Below, one piece after another: positions 1-8,868 of a DNA stretch of 64,000 nt. Source of the DNA: DASXKD01 sp963734725 (GTDB lineage: Bacteria; Actinomycetota; Actinomycetes; Streptosporangiales; Streptosporangiaceae); contig CAVTIX010000009.1 of NCBI GenBank assembly GCA_963734725.1, positions 372,001 through 436,000 of the forward strand, in the 5' to 3' direction. The notes beneath the pieces are model-generated. The model was not told the DNA's origin and did no database searches. It worked only from the letters and a program-made list of their open reading frames with translations. A program made the translations under genes and the position numbers. Within the stretch, counting starts at the first letter, position 1. Every line of letters starts with the position of its first letter.

Positions 1-108
1 GATCAGGTCTCGGTTTCTCGTGCCCCTTTGGGGACCACTTGGGGACCGCACGGCATCCACGCGACCGAACAACCCGCAGGTGGCCGCCCGTCGTGCCCGG
101 CAGCCTGA
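1..108 (+). pseudogene. Possible 3' end of a tyrosine integrase gene
   Basis: An open frame enters from the left edge and stops at 106-108. It encodes a Pro/Gly-rich tail containing PLGTTWGPH. The DNA carries two GGGGACC units about 12 bp apart, a pattern I associate with the ends of actinomycete phage and plasmid integrase genes close to their attachment sites. The tRNA fragment immediately downstream fits that reading. Only about 35 codons are visible and no catalytic residue is included, so this is an inference from context. Confidence 0.25.
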
Positions 109-144
109 ACGCCTCTGAGCTGCGAGGACGCCTACTCCCCCGTT

Positions 145-186
145 CTGGGGGTCAAGGGGTCGCCGGTTCAAATCCGGCCGTCCCGA
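145..186 (+). other. 3' half of tRNA-Pro(GGG): probable attachment site
   Basis: The sequence has the anticodon loop and 3' stem of a proline tRNA (anticodon GGG followed by TCAAG), a T-arm with GCCGG/CCGGC around TTCAAAT, and an acceptor strand CGTCCCG plus discriminator A. The 5' half, including the D-arm and the partner acceptor strand CGGGACG, is absent upstream. A lone tRNA 3' half is what an integrating element leaves or carries as its att core. The complete tRNA copy would lie outside the window. Confidence 0.6.
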
Positions 187-246
187 CAGGTAGTGAAGTT
201 TTTTCGAATATATTTATGTCCCTCCCAGAGCCAGCAAAGAGCCATC

Positions 247-420
247 TCATCGTGCCATCAGCGCCGCCGCTGCCGCGAACCCGCCCGCCACCGTGGCCAG
301 AACCCGGAACCGGCGGTGCCGCAGCGCGGCCACCAGCAGCACCAGGGCTGCCGCCGCGATCGTCACCTGAACCAGGCCGGTCAGCACCCGCCCGGCCGCG
401 GTCGCGGGCCCGAGTCGAGA
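247..420 (-). pseudogene. Hydrophobic membrane-protein tail (remnant)
   Basis: On the minus strand, a frame ending at a TGA (247-249) encodes two hydrophobic stretches rich in Ala, Val and Leu separated by LRHRRFR. This is typical of the end of an integral membrane protein. Upstream it runs straight into antisense of the ISKra4 relic, so any parent gene is lost. It could be linked to the PAP2 remnant at 2268-2596, on the same strand beyond the insertion, but no family motif survives to prove that. Confidence 0.25.
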
Positions 421-429
421 CGCTGGGGC

Positions 430-1820
430 GGTGGGCTGACCGCGTGCGAGCTGGAGGAGCTGCTGGCCGAGCGGGGCCGGGAGGTGCAGCGGCAGCTGCT
501 GCAAGATCGCCTGGACCTGCGGGCGGCGCGGGAGGAGCAGGCCGCCCGCCAGCACCACCTGTCCGCCACGGGCGCGGACGGGGTCACGCGGACCCGGGTG
601 GAGACTGGTCATCACCGGCAGCTGGCTACGCTGTTCGGCACGGTGCAGGTCACCCGGTGTGCGTGGCGCCGCCCGGGTGCCCCGAACCTGTGCCCGGCCG
701 ATGCCACCTTGTCCCTGCCGGCACGCCGGTGTTCCCATGCCCTGGCCCGGCTCGCAGCGGTGGAAGCGGCGCGCGGCTCGTTCGAGGCCGCGCACGCGGC
801 CATCACCCGCCGCTGCGGCCCGGTGATCGGCAAGCGGCAGGTCGAGCAGGCGGTCGTGAGCGCCGCCACGGATATCGCCGCGTTCTATGCTGCCCGTGTC
901 CCGGTGCCGTGCACCGCCTCGACGCTGCTGGTGATCTCCGCCGACGCCAAAGGGATCGTGATGCGGCCCGGGGCGCTGCGCGCGGCCACCGCCAAAGCTG
1001 CCGCCCGCCAGGGCCGGATGCGGACCCGGCTGGCCGCCGGGGAGAAGCCGAACCGCAAGCGGATGGCCACCTTGACCTGCGGTCTACGACGCCGAGCCGG
1101 CCCCGCAGACGCCCGCACGACATCATCGCCCCGCCCGGCGGCCGGTATGGCGACCGCAGGCTGCGGCCCCGGCCCAGGGCGACCGCGAAATGGCTGGCCG
1201 GGTCGGTGGAACACGACCCCGCCGACATGATCGCCGCCGCGTTTGACCAGGCTGAGGCCCGCGACCCGCAACACGATAGGACCTGGGTGGTCCTGGTCGA
1301 CGGCGCCGAGCACCAGCTGGATCTGATCCGCGCCCAAGCCCAGCGGCGCGGCGTCACCATCCACATCGTGATCGACCTGATCCACGTGCTCGAATACATC
1401 TGGAAGGCCGCCTGGTCCCTGCATGCCGCCGGGGATCCGGCAGCCGAGGACTGGGTAGCGGTCAAAGCGCTCACGGTACTGGCCGGGGACAGCGCGCGGG
1501 CAGCTGCCGAGATCTCCGCCGAGGCGGACGCCGCGGCCTCACCGGCACCGAGCGGACCGGCACTGACGCCTGCGTCCGCTACCTGACCAGCAAGGACGAG
1601 TACCTGCGCTACGACCAGGCCCTGACCCGGGATGGCCCATCGCCACCGGCGTCATAGAAGGAGCATGCCGCCACTGATCGGCGACCGGCTCGACATCACC
1701 GGAGCCAGATGGGGACTCCAAGGTGCCGAAGCGATCCTCACACTGCGCGCCGTCATCGCCAACGGCGACTACGACGACTACTGGCGCTACCACCTGGCCC
1801 GCGAACACCAATCAAAGATC
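430..1820 (+). pseudogene. Decayed ISKra4-family transposase
   Basis: Pieces of one transposase can be read in all three forward frames. The N-terminal part (LEELLAERGREVQ, then VETGHHRQLATLFG and the DAKGIVMRPGAL block) lies in the frame of position 430 up to about 1080. An extra base near 1081 and another change near 1110 move the middle part (GSVEHDPADMIAAAFDQ, VLVDGAEHQLDLI) to a second frame. The end (YLTSKDEYLRYDQALTR, then IGDRLDITGARWGLQGAEA) needs at least two more shifts near 1550-1680. Family and order match ISKra4 elements. It cannot make an active enzyme. No clear terminal inverted repeats were identified. Confidence 0.85.
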
Positions 1821-1824
1821 GCTG

Positions 1825-2265
1825 AGCCACATCAGATCTGCACAGCGACCCCGACAGCTGCGAACCGGCGGACACCGTCCCCGGCGCACCGGCTCACCGC
1901 AAGCCGGACGCCCACCGGGCCACAGTAGCTGTGGGACGCGGGCAGGCCGGGGCGCTCACGCCAGGGGCCCCCCGCCACCTCAGACGCGATGGCTGCTGGC
2001 TTGAGATCTGCCTTCGGACGGACCGCCACGACTGTTGCTAGCGACACGGGAAATGCCTCGCTGTAATGAAGTGCGCATAACGACTATTTGCGGCTCTCAT
2101 TGATCTGTCGTCGGCTGCGCGACAAGCACAGATCGCCGTGATCTGCGTTCCACGATTGGCAACCGCAGAGCAGCAGCGAAGCGCGCAGGACGGCGATTTG
2201 GTGTGGGCGGCGGTTCGGACCCGGCGCGGGCACCGGCCGGGCCCTTGGTGGGCACCGGCCGGTGT
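1825..2265. other. Intergenic, nothing recognisable
   Basis: No credible coding frame was found here. Short open frames on both strands lack domain signals. A GC-rich repeat of GGGCACCGGCCGG occurs twice near 2225-2265, the second copy followed by four T residues. It is too weak to call a terminator. Confidence 0.4.
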
Positions 2266-2267
2266 TT

Positions 2268-2596
2268 TGGAGGGTTAGGCGAAACCGCCACCACCGGCGC
2301 CGCAGGGCAAGGAACCCGGCCACGGCGATCCGCACCGGCAGCGTGACGTACACAAGGCCGAGGACGTTGAAGACCTTGGCGACCGCGGTGAGGGCCGGCG
2401 CCCGGCCCGAGATCATCAGCCGCAGCCACGCATCGTCCAGCCGCTGAATGCGGGCCAGCGTGCCGTGGCCGGCGACCAGGGCAAACACCACCGCCGTCAG
2501 CGCCACCACCCCCGCAGTCAGCAGGGCTGCCCGGCGAGGGCTGGCAAGAAGCGCGTCCTCCTCCGGGGCCGTGGCCGCCCGGGTCAGCCCGCGCAT
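2268..2596 (-). pseudogene. N-terminal stump of a PAP2-family phosphatase-like membrane protein
   Basis: From an ATG at 2596 the frame encodes a hydrophobic helix (RRAALLTAGVVALTAVVFAL), a soluble stretch (LDDAWLRLMISGRAPALT), a second helix with VLGLVYVTLPVRI, then LALRRRWWRF. This is the usual start of actinobacterial PAP2 phosphatases. Similarity stops after about 110 residues and the frame runs on into unrelated sequence to 2084. The KxxxxxxRP and SGH catalytic motifs are missing, so the product cannot be an active phosphatase. Confidence 0.55.
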
Positions 2597-2965
2597 GCGG
2601 CACCCCGCCCGCACAAGGCAAGGCCCGCTGTGCGGCGGACACAGCCGACCAGCGCTGACCGGGGCACAAACCCCAGCGCGCTGCCAGCGGCGGCGGCCAG
2701 AGCCGGGGATACGCCGGGCGCAAACTGGTAGGTCGCGCAGCCGCGGGGAAGATGTAGTCGCGAAGACCGGAGTGCTACGGGACCGGGCCTGGCGGGCGCT
2801 CGAACAGGCGCGTGCCGGGCTGGCCGAAGGGGATTCCGCGACGTCACCACCTCGGCTTGCTCGCTCACTGCACCGCACCTCCCATCGATGTCAGCCCCTG
2901 CGCACACGGCCAGCTCCCGGCCACCGCTGCCCCCAGCGTCAGCCGCCCGGCTGGCCTGTCTCCGG
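2597..2965. other. Intergenic, no supported gene
   Basis: Overlapping open frames exist on both strands because of the high GC content, but none shows domain similarity, a ribosome-binding site or a plausible composition. This looks like the dead space between two truncated genes. Confidence 0.4.
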
Positions 2966-3895
2966 TCAGCGTGGCGGAACCTGACCCGCCGCGCGGGCTG
3001 TGTTACCCGGCGGGGGCGGGAACGGCGGGAGGTTCTGGTGGCATACGGTTCCCTTCGGGGGGAGGGCGCCGGTGCGGAAGTAGGCGGTCATGTAGGTGCT
3101 GGGGTTGAGGAATGTGGTGTGGCCGTAGCCGTGGACGACTAGCAGCCGGGCGTTGGCGAGCTGGCGGGTCATGGCGATGTCGGCCTGGAGCGGGAGGAAC
3201 GGGTCGGTGGTGTTGCCGATCACCAGGATGGGGCTGGTGGGGGCGTTCCACGGGCCGGTGTAGGTGTCCTGCCCGCGTACCGGCCAGGTGGCGCAGGGCT
3301 CGTCCAAGGTCCACAGATCCGGCAGGCCGAGCACGCCGCTGCGGCGCAGCACCAGGCGCTGCAGGCCGGGGTAGGCGCTCGCGGGAGGGCTCGGCGCCTC
3401 GTTGCACTGGACCGCAAAACCCTGCTCGGCCCCCCCGTAGCGCTGGCCGGCGGCCGCCGCCGCGGTCAGCGGGGTGCCAGGCCGGGCGCTCGCCGAGCCG
3501 TTGCGTGCCGCCCAGAGCTGCTGGAGCCCCTGGGCAATTCCGGACCAGCCGGGGGCGCTGTTGCCAGGCACGGGCGTGCTGAACGGCTGCACGAAGGAGA
3601 GCGCGAAGCTGACGTTGGTGACCACCTCGGCGTAGCTGAAGGCTGTGCCGCCCACGGTGATGGGCGCCCGCCTGAGGCGGGCCAGGAGCGCATCCCACTT
3701 GGCCTTGGTCGCGGCGGGGCTGCCCGCCGAGAACGCGCAGGCCTGGGTGCTGCGCCGCCCGCAGATGCGCAGGAACGCATCCAGCGCCTTGGCGGCCGCT
3801 TTGTCGCTGCCCATGCGCAGGTAGGTGTCCACCACTGCGGCCCCAGCCACGACCACCACACGGCGCGTCAGACCACGCATCGCAACCCCCACCAT
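2966..3895 (-). pseudogene. 5'-truncated TAP-like alpha/beta-hydrolase (tripeptidyl aminopeptidase family)
   Basis: The frame holds the C-terminal part of a secreted Streptomyces-type tripeptidyl aminopeptidase: the lid region (residues about 25-200) and the TAP-like C-terminal domain. The catalytic Asp sits in VIGNTTDPFLP (about D231) and the catalytic His in HGYGHTTF (about H259). The N-terminal half with signal peptide, oxyanion loop and the serine elbow GxSYG is absent, and upstream DNA (3900-4500) does not supply it in any frame. The protein would lack its nucleophile. Most likely a truncated gene. Confidence 0.75.
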
Positions 3896-4129
3896 GTTCC
3901 AGGCACATGCTCGCCCACCACGTTGATTTGATCGACCTCGGTCCCGTACGGGGAGACCTCGGGGGCCGTCACGCCGCTGCCCGTGCCGGTCGTGATCAGG
4001 TGGCGGTCCCCGCCGGAGAGGTTCATGTCTTCCCCTCTCATATGAGCGGGCGCCCCGGTCGGCATCTCGGGTCCGACGTTAAGCAGCGCATCCCGGCCGC
4101 GACACCGGGTGCACCCTGGATCTGGCCGG

Positions 4130-4175
4130 GGGTTAGCCCTGGGCTTCGCGTCCGCGGTTCGAGGGTTAGCCCTGG
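4130..4175. repeat. Pair of 13-bp direct repeats
   Basis: GGGTTAGCCCTGG occurs at 4130-4142 and again at 4163-4175, start to start 33 bp, just upstream of the lipoprotein stump. It could be a target duplication, a regulator site or chance. Confidence 0.4.
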
Positions 4176-4239
4176 TGAGCGCCGCTGAACCGGCGTATAA
4201 CGTGCGGGACACCAACCTGGCCTGCGGAGGGGGCAGGCA

Positions 4240-4386
4240 ATGGCGAAAAGCGCGCGGCCAGTGGTGCTGCTGGCGGTGACGGTGATGCTCGCCGGCTGCG
4301 GGTCCCCCGGCTTCGACAAGGCCGGCGGCAGGCAAGCGCGCCATCTTGAGCGGGCCGATCACCGGGTTCGGCGCGGGGGGCGATGA
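4240..4386 (+). pseudogene. Lipoprotein signal-peptide stump (solute-binding protein type)
   Basis: An ATG at 4240 sits six bases after a good ribosome-binding site (GGAGGGGG). The product starts with a lipoprotein signal: basic MAKSAR, a hydrophobic core, and a lipobox LAGC with Cys20, followed by GSPGFDKAGG. After about 30 residues the frame becomes arginine-rich and stops at 4386 (48 aa in total). The start resembles actinobacterial extracellular solute-binding lipoproteins, but the body of the protein is gone. Confidence 0.6.
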
Positions 4387-4708
4387 GCTGGCGGCACCGG
4401 GCCCGCCGCGCCGAGCCAGTCGTGCAAGGTGATCGCCGTTGGTACGGCCACGGCCACGGCCGCGAACCCCGCGATGCAGGCGACTCGGATGGTGTGCCGC
4501 CGGTGCCACCATGGAAGGCATGGAGAAACGCCCTGGTCAAGTCGCCCCAGGAGCCCTTCCGAAGATCCGGCCAGTCCGTAAGGGCGGGCGAAAAGGGCTG
4601 ATCATCGGCTCAGGTGACGCCACAGGGTTGGCGGCGTAACCTACTGAATAGAAGTAGTAAGCCGTCTGGTCGAGACCCCGCCTGGCTGTGAGGCAGGAGG
4701 GCCGGCCG
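4387..4708. other. Intergenic, putative promoter region
   Basis: No gene is supported here. A locally AT-rich stretch at 4638-4662 contains CTACTGAATAGAAGTAGTA, a partial inverted repeat that could be a promoter or operator for the STAS gene that follows. Confidence 0.35.
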
Positions 4709-5161
4709 GTGGCTGGTATCGATGTGAGTTCCAGCAGGTGCGCTGGTTACGTACTGGTTGCGCGGCGCGGCCAGCTTGACGTCTGCGACGCTCCGCGGCT
4801 CGCGCGCGCTTTGTCGGCGGCGGCCGCCCCTGGGTCGCCGGTCATCGTGGACCTGGCGCGATTGACCCTCACCGACGGCAGCGGCCTGGACGCGCTGGCA
4901 TGTGCGCGGAAACAGGCCCTGCAGGCCGGGGGTGAGCTGCTGCTGGCCGCCCCGGAGCGGCCGGTGCTACGCCTTCTTTCCCTCATCGGCCTGATTGACT
5001 GGCTGCCGGTATTTGCCAGCGTGGAAGAGGCGGCCAGCGGGGACGGGAGGCGCCCTTCGCCCGGCTGGCCGGCTGGTGAACAGGCAGACGGCCAAACATC
5101 GGCCCGGAACGGAGGCGCTGCCCAGGCCAGAGATGACGCCCCGGCGGTCTGGTCGCGATAG
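4709..5161 (+). CDS. STAS-domain anti-sigma factor antagonist
   Basis: This is a 150-residue protein with a SpoIIAA/RsbV-like STAS fold in its first ~110 residues: strand VLVARRGQLDV, helix ARLARALSAA, strand VIVDLARLTLTD, then DGSGLDAL (about residues 56-63). Such proteins bind anti-sigma kinases and free a stress sigma factor. The start is taken as GTG 4709, eight bases after AGGAGG; an in-frame GTG at 4688 is possible. The residue after Asp, the phosphorylated Ser in SpoIIAA, is Gly here, with Ser next. The C-terminal ~40 residues are hydrophilic and probably disordered. Two GAF-ANTAR genes follow on the same strand. Confidence 0.8.
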   Translation: MAGIDVSSSRCAGYVLVARRGQLDVCDAPRLARALSAAAAPGSPVIVDLARLTLTDGSGLDALACARKQALQAGGELLLAAPERPVLRLLSLIGLIDWLPVFASVEEAASGDGRRPSPGWPAGEQADGQTSARNGGAAQARDDAPAVWSR

Positions 5162-5327
5162 GTTGCCACCGGCGATGTGCATGCGGAAAGGCGGTTACCA
5201 TAACCATCGGCAGCGCCGGGTGCGGTGATCTTCCGGCTACCCGGCAAAGGAAGCCTACGGGCCTGCTGGCCTGCCCGCTGGTGGCTCGCCTGCGTGATGG
5301 CCCGCACGGATTCGCCCGGTCCGGCCG

Positions 5328-6074
5328 ATGACAGCCGACCGCGCGTCGCTGATCTGGGGCCTGGTCGCCGAGCAGGCGGCCCGGCGGCAGGGGCAGATGG
5401 CGGCGGAGGATGTGTGCGCGGCAGCGGTGAAGACGCTGCCGGTCAGCGGCGCCTGGGTGATGGCACAGGGCCCGCGGGCTAGTCACATCATGTGCGTGAC
5501 CGACGACGTGAGCGAGCAGCTAGCCGAGCTGCAGGTCACCCTGGGGGAGGGACCGTGCCCGGAGGTTATCGCCTCCGGCGCGCCCGTGCTGGTCTCCGAT
5601 CTAGACGATGCGGATGCCGCCGGGCGCTGGCCGGGCTTCACGCCGCAGGCTCGCCGGGCCGACGCTGCGGCGATCTTCGCGCTGCCGTTGCGGATCGGGG
5701 CCATCCGAGTGGGGTCGCTGGGCCTGTACCGGGACAAGTCCGGGCCGCTGGGCACTGGTCAGCTGGGTGATGCCCTGATCCTCGCTGAGGCCGCCACCGT
5801 TGTCCTGCTCGAAAGCGAGCATCCCGACGGGGCGGCCACGGCGCCGGGGGCCGGGCCAGGCGGGCAGCCGCCAGATCTGGCCCGGCACCGGGCCGAGATC
5901 GACCAGGCCACCGGGATGGTCTCCGCCCAGCTCGGCGTCACCATCGGCGAGGCCTTTGTCCGGCTGCGGGCCTACGCTTATGCTCAAGACCGGCGGCTCA
6001 GCGAGGTCGCCCGCGATGTCGTCGCCCGCCGCCTGCGGCTAAGCTCCGACCCTCCCCGGGACCGTGAGAAATGA
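5328..6074 (+). CDS. GAF-ANTAR domain regulator
   Basis: This is a 248-residue protein with an N-terminal GAF domain (about residues 15-165; conserved LGEGPCPEVIASGAPVLVSDL and ALPLRIGAIRVGSLGLYR) and a C-terminal ANTAR domain (about 180-240; HRAEIDQATGMVSAQLGV, then AFVRLRAYAYAQDRRLSEVA). ANTAR domains bind paired hairpins in nascent RNA and prevent termination; the GAF part senses a small ligand or redox state. The ATG at 5328 has no strong ribosome-binding site, so the start is moderately certain. It is followed 66 bp later by a second gene of the same architecture. Confidence 0.88.
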   Translation: MTADRASLIWGLVAEQAARRQGQMAAEDVCAAAVKTLPVSGAWVMAQGPRASHIMCVTDDVSEQLAELQVTLGEGPCPEVIASGAPVLVSDLDDADAAGRWPGFTPQARRADAAAIFALPLRIGAIRVGSLGLYRDKSGPLGTGQLGDALILAEAATVVLLESEHPDGAATAPGAGPGGQPPDLARHRAEIDQATGMVSAQLGVTIGEAFVRLRAYAYAQDRRLSEVARDVVARRLRLSSDPPRDREK

Positions 6075-6140
6075 AGCACTTCCCGGCCGCTAACCACCCG
6101 GCAGCCGCGCGGTTGCCGGCCTTCCACAGGAGGTGAGGAA

Positions 6141-6884
6141 ATGGATGGGGAACAGCTGGCAGATGCCTTCGTCGAGCTCGCGGACACCATGGTGGCCGAC
6201 TTCGACGTGATCGACTTCCTCCACCTGCTGACCCAGCGCAGCGTGCAACTGCTGGACGCCTCCGCCGCCGGGGTGCTGCTGGCCGACCCGCGCGGTGAGC
6301 TGCGCCTAGTGGCCGCCTCCACCGAGGCTGTGCGGGTGCTGGAGCTGTTCCAGCTGCAAAACGACCAGGGGCCGTGCCTGGAGTGCTTCCGCACCGGCCA
6401 GCCCGTTTCCGCGGCCGACCTGACCGCCGCCGGGCAGATCTGGCCGCAGTTCGCCGCCGCCGCCCGCGAAGCAGGCTTCGGCGCCGTGCAGGCCCTGCCG
6501 ATGCGGCTGCGCAGGCAGGTCATCGGCGCCCTGAACCTGTTCCGGGACGCTCCGGGCACCTTCGGGCACGAGGACCTGCGGGTCGGCCAGGCCCTAGCCG
6601 ACGTGGCCACCATCGGCCTGCTGCAAGAGCGCAGCACCCGGCGCGGCGACATCCTCCACGAGCAACTGCAAGGCGCCCTCAACAGCCGGGTCGCGATCGA
6701 GCAGGCCAAGGGCAAGCTCGCCGAGCGCCTCGGCCTGGACATGGACCTGGCATTCACCCTGCTGCGGGCCTACGCCCGCGACCGCAACCTGCGCCTGTCC
6801 GACCTGGCCCAGGCCTTCATCGACGGCACCCACGCAGACTTTCCCGGCCTCACCGCACCAGCCCGATCCCCCAGACCAGAGTAA
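6141..6884 (+). CDS. GAF-ANTAR domain regulator, second copy
   Basis: This is a 247-residue protein of the same design as its upstream neighbour. The GAF domain covers about residues 10-165 (QLQNDQGPCLECFRTGQPVS and MRLRRQVIGALNLFR). The ANTAR domain covers about 175-235 (LNSRVAIEQAKGKLAERLGL and LLRAYARDRNLRLSDLA). The ATG follows an excellent ribosome-binding site (AGGAGGTGAGGAA). The expected role is ligand-dependent transcription antitermination. The GAF domain is the more canonical of the pair, including the ALPMRL core. With the STAS gene at 4709 it forms a same-strand group of signalling genes. Confidence 0.9.
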   Translation: MDGEQLADAFVELADTMVADFDVIDFLHLLTQRSVQLLDASAAGVLLADPRGELRLVAASTEAVRVLELFQLQNDQGPCLECFRTGQPVSAADLTAAGQIWPQFAAAAREAGFGAVQALPMRLRRQVIGALNLFRDAPGTFGHEDLRVGQALADVATIGLLQERSTRRGDILHEQLQGALNSRVAIEQAKGKLAERLGLDMDLAFTLLRAYARDRNLRLSDLAQAFIDGTHADFPGLTAPARSPRPE

Positions 6885-7137
6885 GAGCGCACCTGCGGCA
6901 TCGGATGTAGTTCGTGCCCGCTACGTGCCCGATCGAGCGGGCAGGGCCGACCGTCTGGCCCGGTGGTCTGCGAGGGACACCGGTGGCCCCAGCCTGTGCG
7001 GCGCCGTCGAGGCCATGCACAGGCCGATCATGCTGACCAGGCCATGGACATGAACTCCTCCGGTAGCCCCGGGTAGCTGGCCGCCGTCGGTGGCTGAGGT
7101 CGGTGCCTTGCCAGCGACGCTACTCTGGTTGTATAAA

Positions 7138-7160
7138 ACTAGCAAATAACTTCCAGAATT
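7138..7160 (+). promoter_or_regulatory. Repeated AT-rich promoter-like element, copy A
   Basis: The element has the shared core CTAGCAA, then 5-7 A/T-rich bases, then TTCCAGAA. It ends 11 bp before the TTG start of the winged-helix gene. Four more copies lie at 8827, 11994, 14981 and 17319, each at the same place relative to an intact or decayed copy of that gene. The closeness to the start codon suggests a promoter or operator that yields a very short or absent leader. Confidence 0.6.
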
Positions 7161-7171
7161 GGATGGGATAG

Positions 7172-7465
7172 TTGGCTGCCCCAGGCTGGACCTTCCTGAC
7201 CAACCACGCCCGGGTCCTGCTGTGCATCGCACACGACCCGGGTGCCCGCCTGCGCGACATCGCGGCCAGGCTGGACATCACCGAGCGCAGCGCTTACGGC
7301 ATCGTCACCGACCTGGCCCAGGCCGGTTACCTCGTCAAGCAAAAAGACGGCCGGCGCAACCGCTACGAGATCCAGGCGCATCTCCCGCTGCCAGAACCCA
7401 CCAGCCAGGAGCGCACCTTGGGCGAGGTTCTGGCCCTGCTGGCGGGCGGCGACGCACCGCCGTGA
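7172..7465 (+). CDS. Small winged-helix (MarR/ArsR-like) regulator, intact copy A
   Basis: This is a 97-residue single-domain protein. Residues about 10-75 form a winged helix: NHARVLLCIAHDPGARLRDI, recognition helix ITERSAYGIVTDLAQAGYL, and wing VKQKDGRRNRYEI. The tail LPEPTSQERTLGEVLALL is shared with the paralogue at 17001-17309, to which it is about 55% identical. The start is a TTG that aligns codon for codon with a TTG/ATG in the paralogue. It is probably a DNA-binding regulator working with STAS proteins, since other copies sit directly upstream of STAS genes. Confidence 0.8.
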   Translation: MAAPGWTFLTNHARVLLCIAHDPGARLRDIAARLDITERSAYGIVTDLAQAGYLVKQKDGRRNRYEIQAHLPLPEPTSQERTLGEVLALLAGGDAPP

Positions 7466-7782
7466 CCGACCGGGGCCGCACCTTCGCCCCAATCCACTGC
7501 GGCGCCCGGCTTGGATCATCATCTTCCGGGAGGCCCGGGGCAAGGGCCTGAGCTTTGAGGGGTGACAGCAAGCGCGGCCGTGCCGCCGCTCGCGCTTGCG
7601 GCTTACCCATGGATCCTTGCCTGGTTTACCGCGGGGGTTGCGGCGGCCGCCGGGGCGGTGCGGGCGAGATGACCGGCCCGGGCTCCTCAGACGGCGCCGG
7701 GCGCCGGAAGGGGTTTCGCGCCTGATCATTTCCGGGCGGGGTGTTCTCCCGCGGCTGCCGTGGCTTGTGGGTCTGCCCCCCG
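7466..7782. other. Intergenic, nothing recognised
   Basis: A gap between the forward winged-helix gene and the reverse STAS gene. Long open frames on both strands are arginine/proline-rich composition artefacts. No hairpin with a T-tract was seen. Confidence 0.4.
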
Positions 7783-8517
7783 TCAGGTGGGGGTGAGCCG
7801 GGGTGCGGGATTGAGGGCCCGCCGCAGGCGGGTTGCGGTTGCGGCGACTGCCGGGGAGGGGGTGAGCGGATGGCGGGCGAGGGCAAACAGCAGGGATCGT
7901 GCCGCCCTGTCCAGGGCGGTGTCGTCGGTGCCATCGCGGGCGCGGGCCATCGCGGCCAGAGCCGGGGTGAACCGGCGTCGGGGATCGGCATCGTGCCACG
8001 CGTCGGCGCAGGCCAGCAGGGCGGCGACCGCCCCGCGCAGATCACCGGCGCCGGCCGGGACCGGGGATGGCCCCGTGGGCCTGTGCGCGGGCCCGGGGCG
8101 GGCCCGGGCAGCCCAGCCGCGTGCGGCTAGGCCTGCCGTGCCGTGCCGGGCGGCCTGCACCCCGGTGGCCGCGGCCTGAACGGTGGGGAAGATCGCGAGG
8201 CGCCGGTGGAGCCCGGTGATGGTCAGCACCCGGTCGGCCTGCGGCGAAGCCGCCGCCAAGCGCAGGAAACCGCCGAGCAGCCTGGCGCGGCGCCCGGTGT
8301 TGACCAGCACCGCCAGCCCGCTGGCGTCACAAAAACTCACCCCGGACAGGTTGACAACCAGCCGGCTGGAGCCCGGCCGCAGCAAGCTGAGAAGCTGGTC
8401 ACGCAGGACCGGGGCGCAGGCAACGTCGAGTTCGCCGGTCAGCTCGGCGATGGTGATGCCGCCCGCCGTCCGGGCGGCAACGCCCAGGCCGGGACTGGCC
8501 GTGCTTCCGGAGTTCAT
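7783..8517 (-). CDS. STAS-domain protein with long C-terminal extension
   Basis: The first ~115 residues are a STAS domain: ITIAELTGELDVACAPVLRD, VVNLSGVSFCDASGLAVL (D64-A65-S66-G67) and LLGGFLRLAAASPQ. The remaining ~130 residues form an Ala/Arg-rich extension with a probable helical segment (GDLRGAVAALLACADAWHD) not typical of anti-sigma antagonists. It is about 65% identical over the STAS part to the protein at 16355. The ATG at 8517 is used; an upstream in-frame ATG at 8580 would add 21 residues, and that stretch (QPVPSQPDR) is also conserved in the paralogue. It lies downstream of a decayed winged-helix copy. Confidence 0.8.
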   Translation of the reverse strand: MNSGSTASPGLGVAARTAGGITIAELTGELDVACAPVLRDQLLSLLRPGSSRLVVNLSGVSFCDASGLAVLVNTGRRARLLGGFLRLAAASPQADRVLTITGLHRRLAIFPTVQAAATGVQAARHGTAGLAARGWAARARPGPAHRPTGPSPVPAGAGDLRGAVAALLACADAWHDADPRRRFTPALAAMARARDGTDDTALDRAARSLLFALARHPLTPSPAVAATATRLRRALNPAPRLTPT

Positions 8518-8689
8518 GCTGGGTCTCCGATCAGGTTGAGACGGAACGGGCTGCCAGACGGCCGCCGCGTCCGCCGGCATGCGCTGGGGCCACAGGTGGG
8601 CTCAGCGGCACCGCTGTGCTGTCGGCTGGCCCGCGCCGGTGCCGGTGCCCCGGGCAGCGCAAAGGCCTCTCCGGCGGCCCGCCCCGCGG

Positions 8690-8817
8690 CTGGCGCGCGT
8701 CAACTTGGCAACGGCCGCGGCGCCGTCCTTGACCCGGCGCTGCCGCATCCCGCGCGGCGTGCGCAAAGAGAAGCAGCTCACGGCGATGGCCTGGCTGGGG
8801 AAGCCGCGGCTGCTCAT
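8690..8817 (-). pseudogene. Decayed winged-helix regulator, copy B
   Basis: From an ATG at 8817 the DNA aligns with the start of the intact paralogue at 17309: the initiator spacing, an AGC triplet, GCTGCTT, and GGGATGCG all match in order. The reading frame is lost after a few codons and the middle of the gene is deleted, ending near a match to the wing (AAGGACGG). The frame translates to 71 unrelated residues. It lies upstream of the STAS gene, just as the intact copy at 17001 lies upstream of its STAS gene. Confidence 0.6.
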
Positions 8818-8826
8818 GCCCGAAAG

Positions 8827-8859
8827 ACTAGCAGAGTTTCTGGAAAAAAATTGCTAGTG
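8827..8859 (-). promoter_or_regulatory. Repeated promoter-like element, copy B, with full inverted repeat
   Basis: On the minus strand this reads ACTAGCA, an AT-rich centre with TTTTCCAGAAA, then TGCTAGT. The 7-bp arms are perfect inverted repeats at the two ends. It ends 9 bp before the ATG of the decayed winged-helix copy. This is the clearest palindromic version of the element. Confidence 0.65.
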
Positions 8860-8868
8860 TTCGAGTCG

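Noticed and set aside
39..1586. 515-residue open frame on the plus strand
   Set aside because: Only its last third is transposase-like. The first part is out of frame with the ISKra4 motifs and is a GC-rich composition artefact.
2225..2270. Terminator-like GGGCACCGGCCGG repeat followed by TTTT
   Set aside because: The units are direct rather than inverted repeats, and no live gene ends there.
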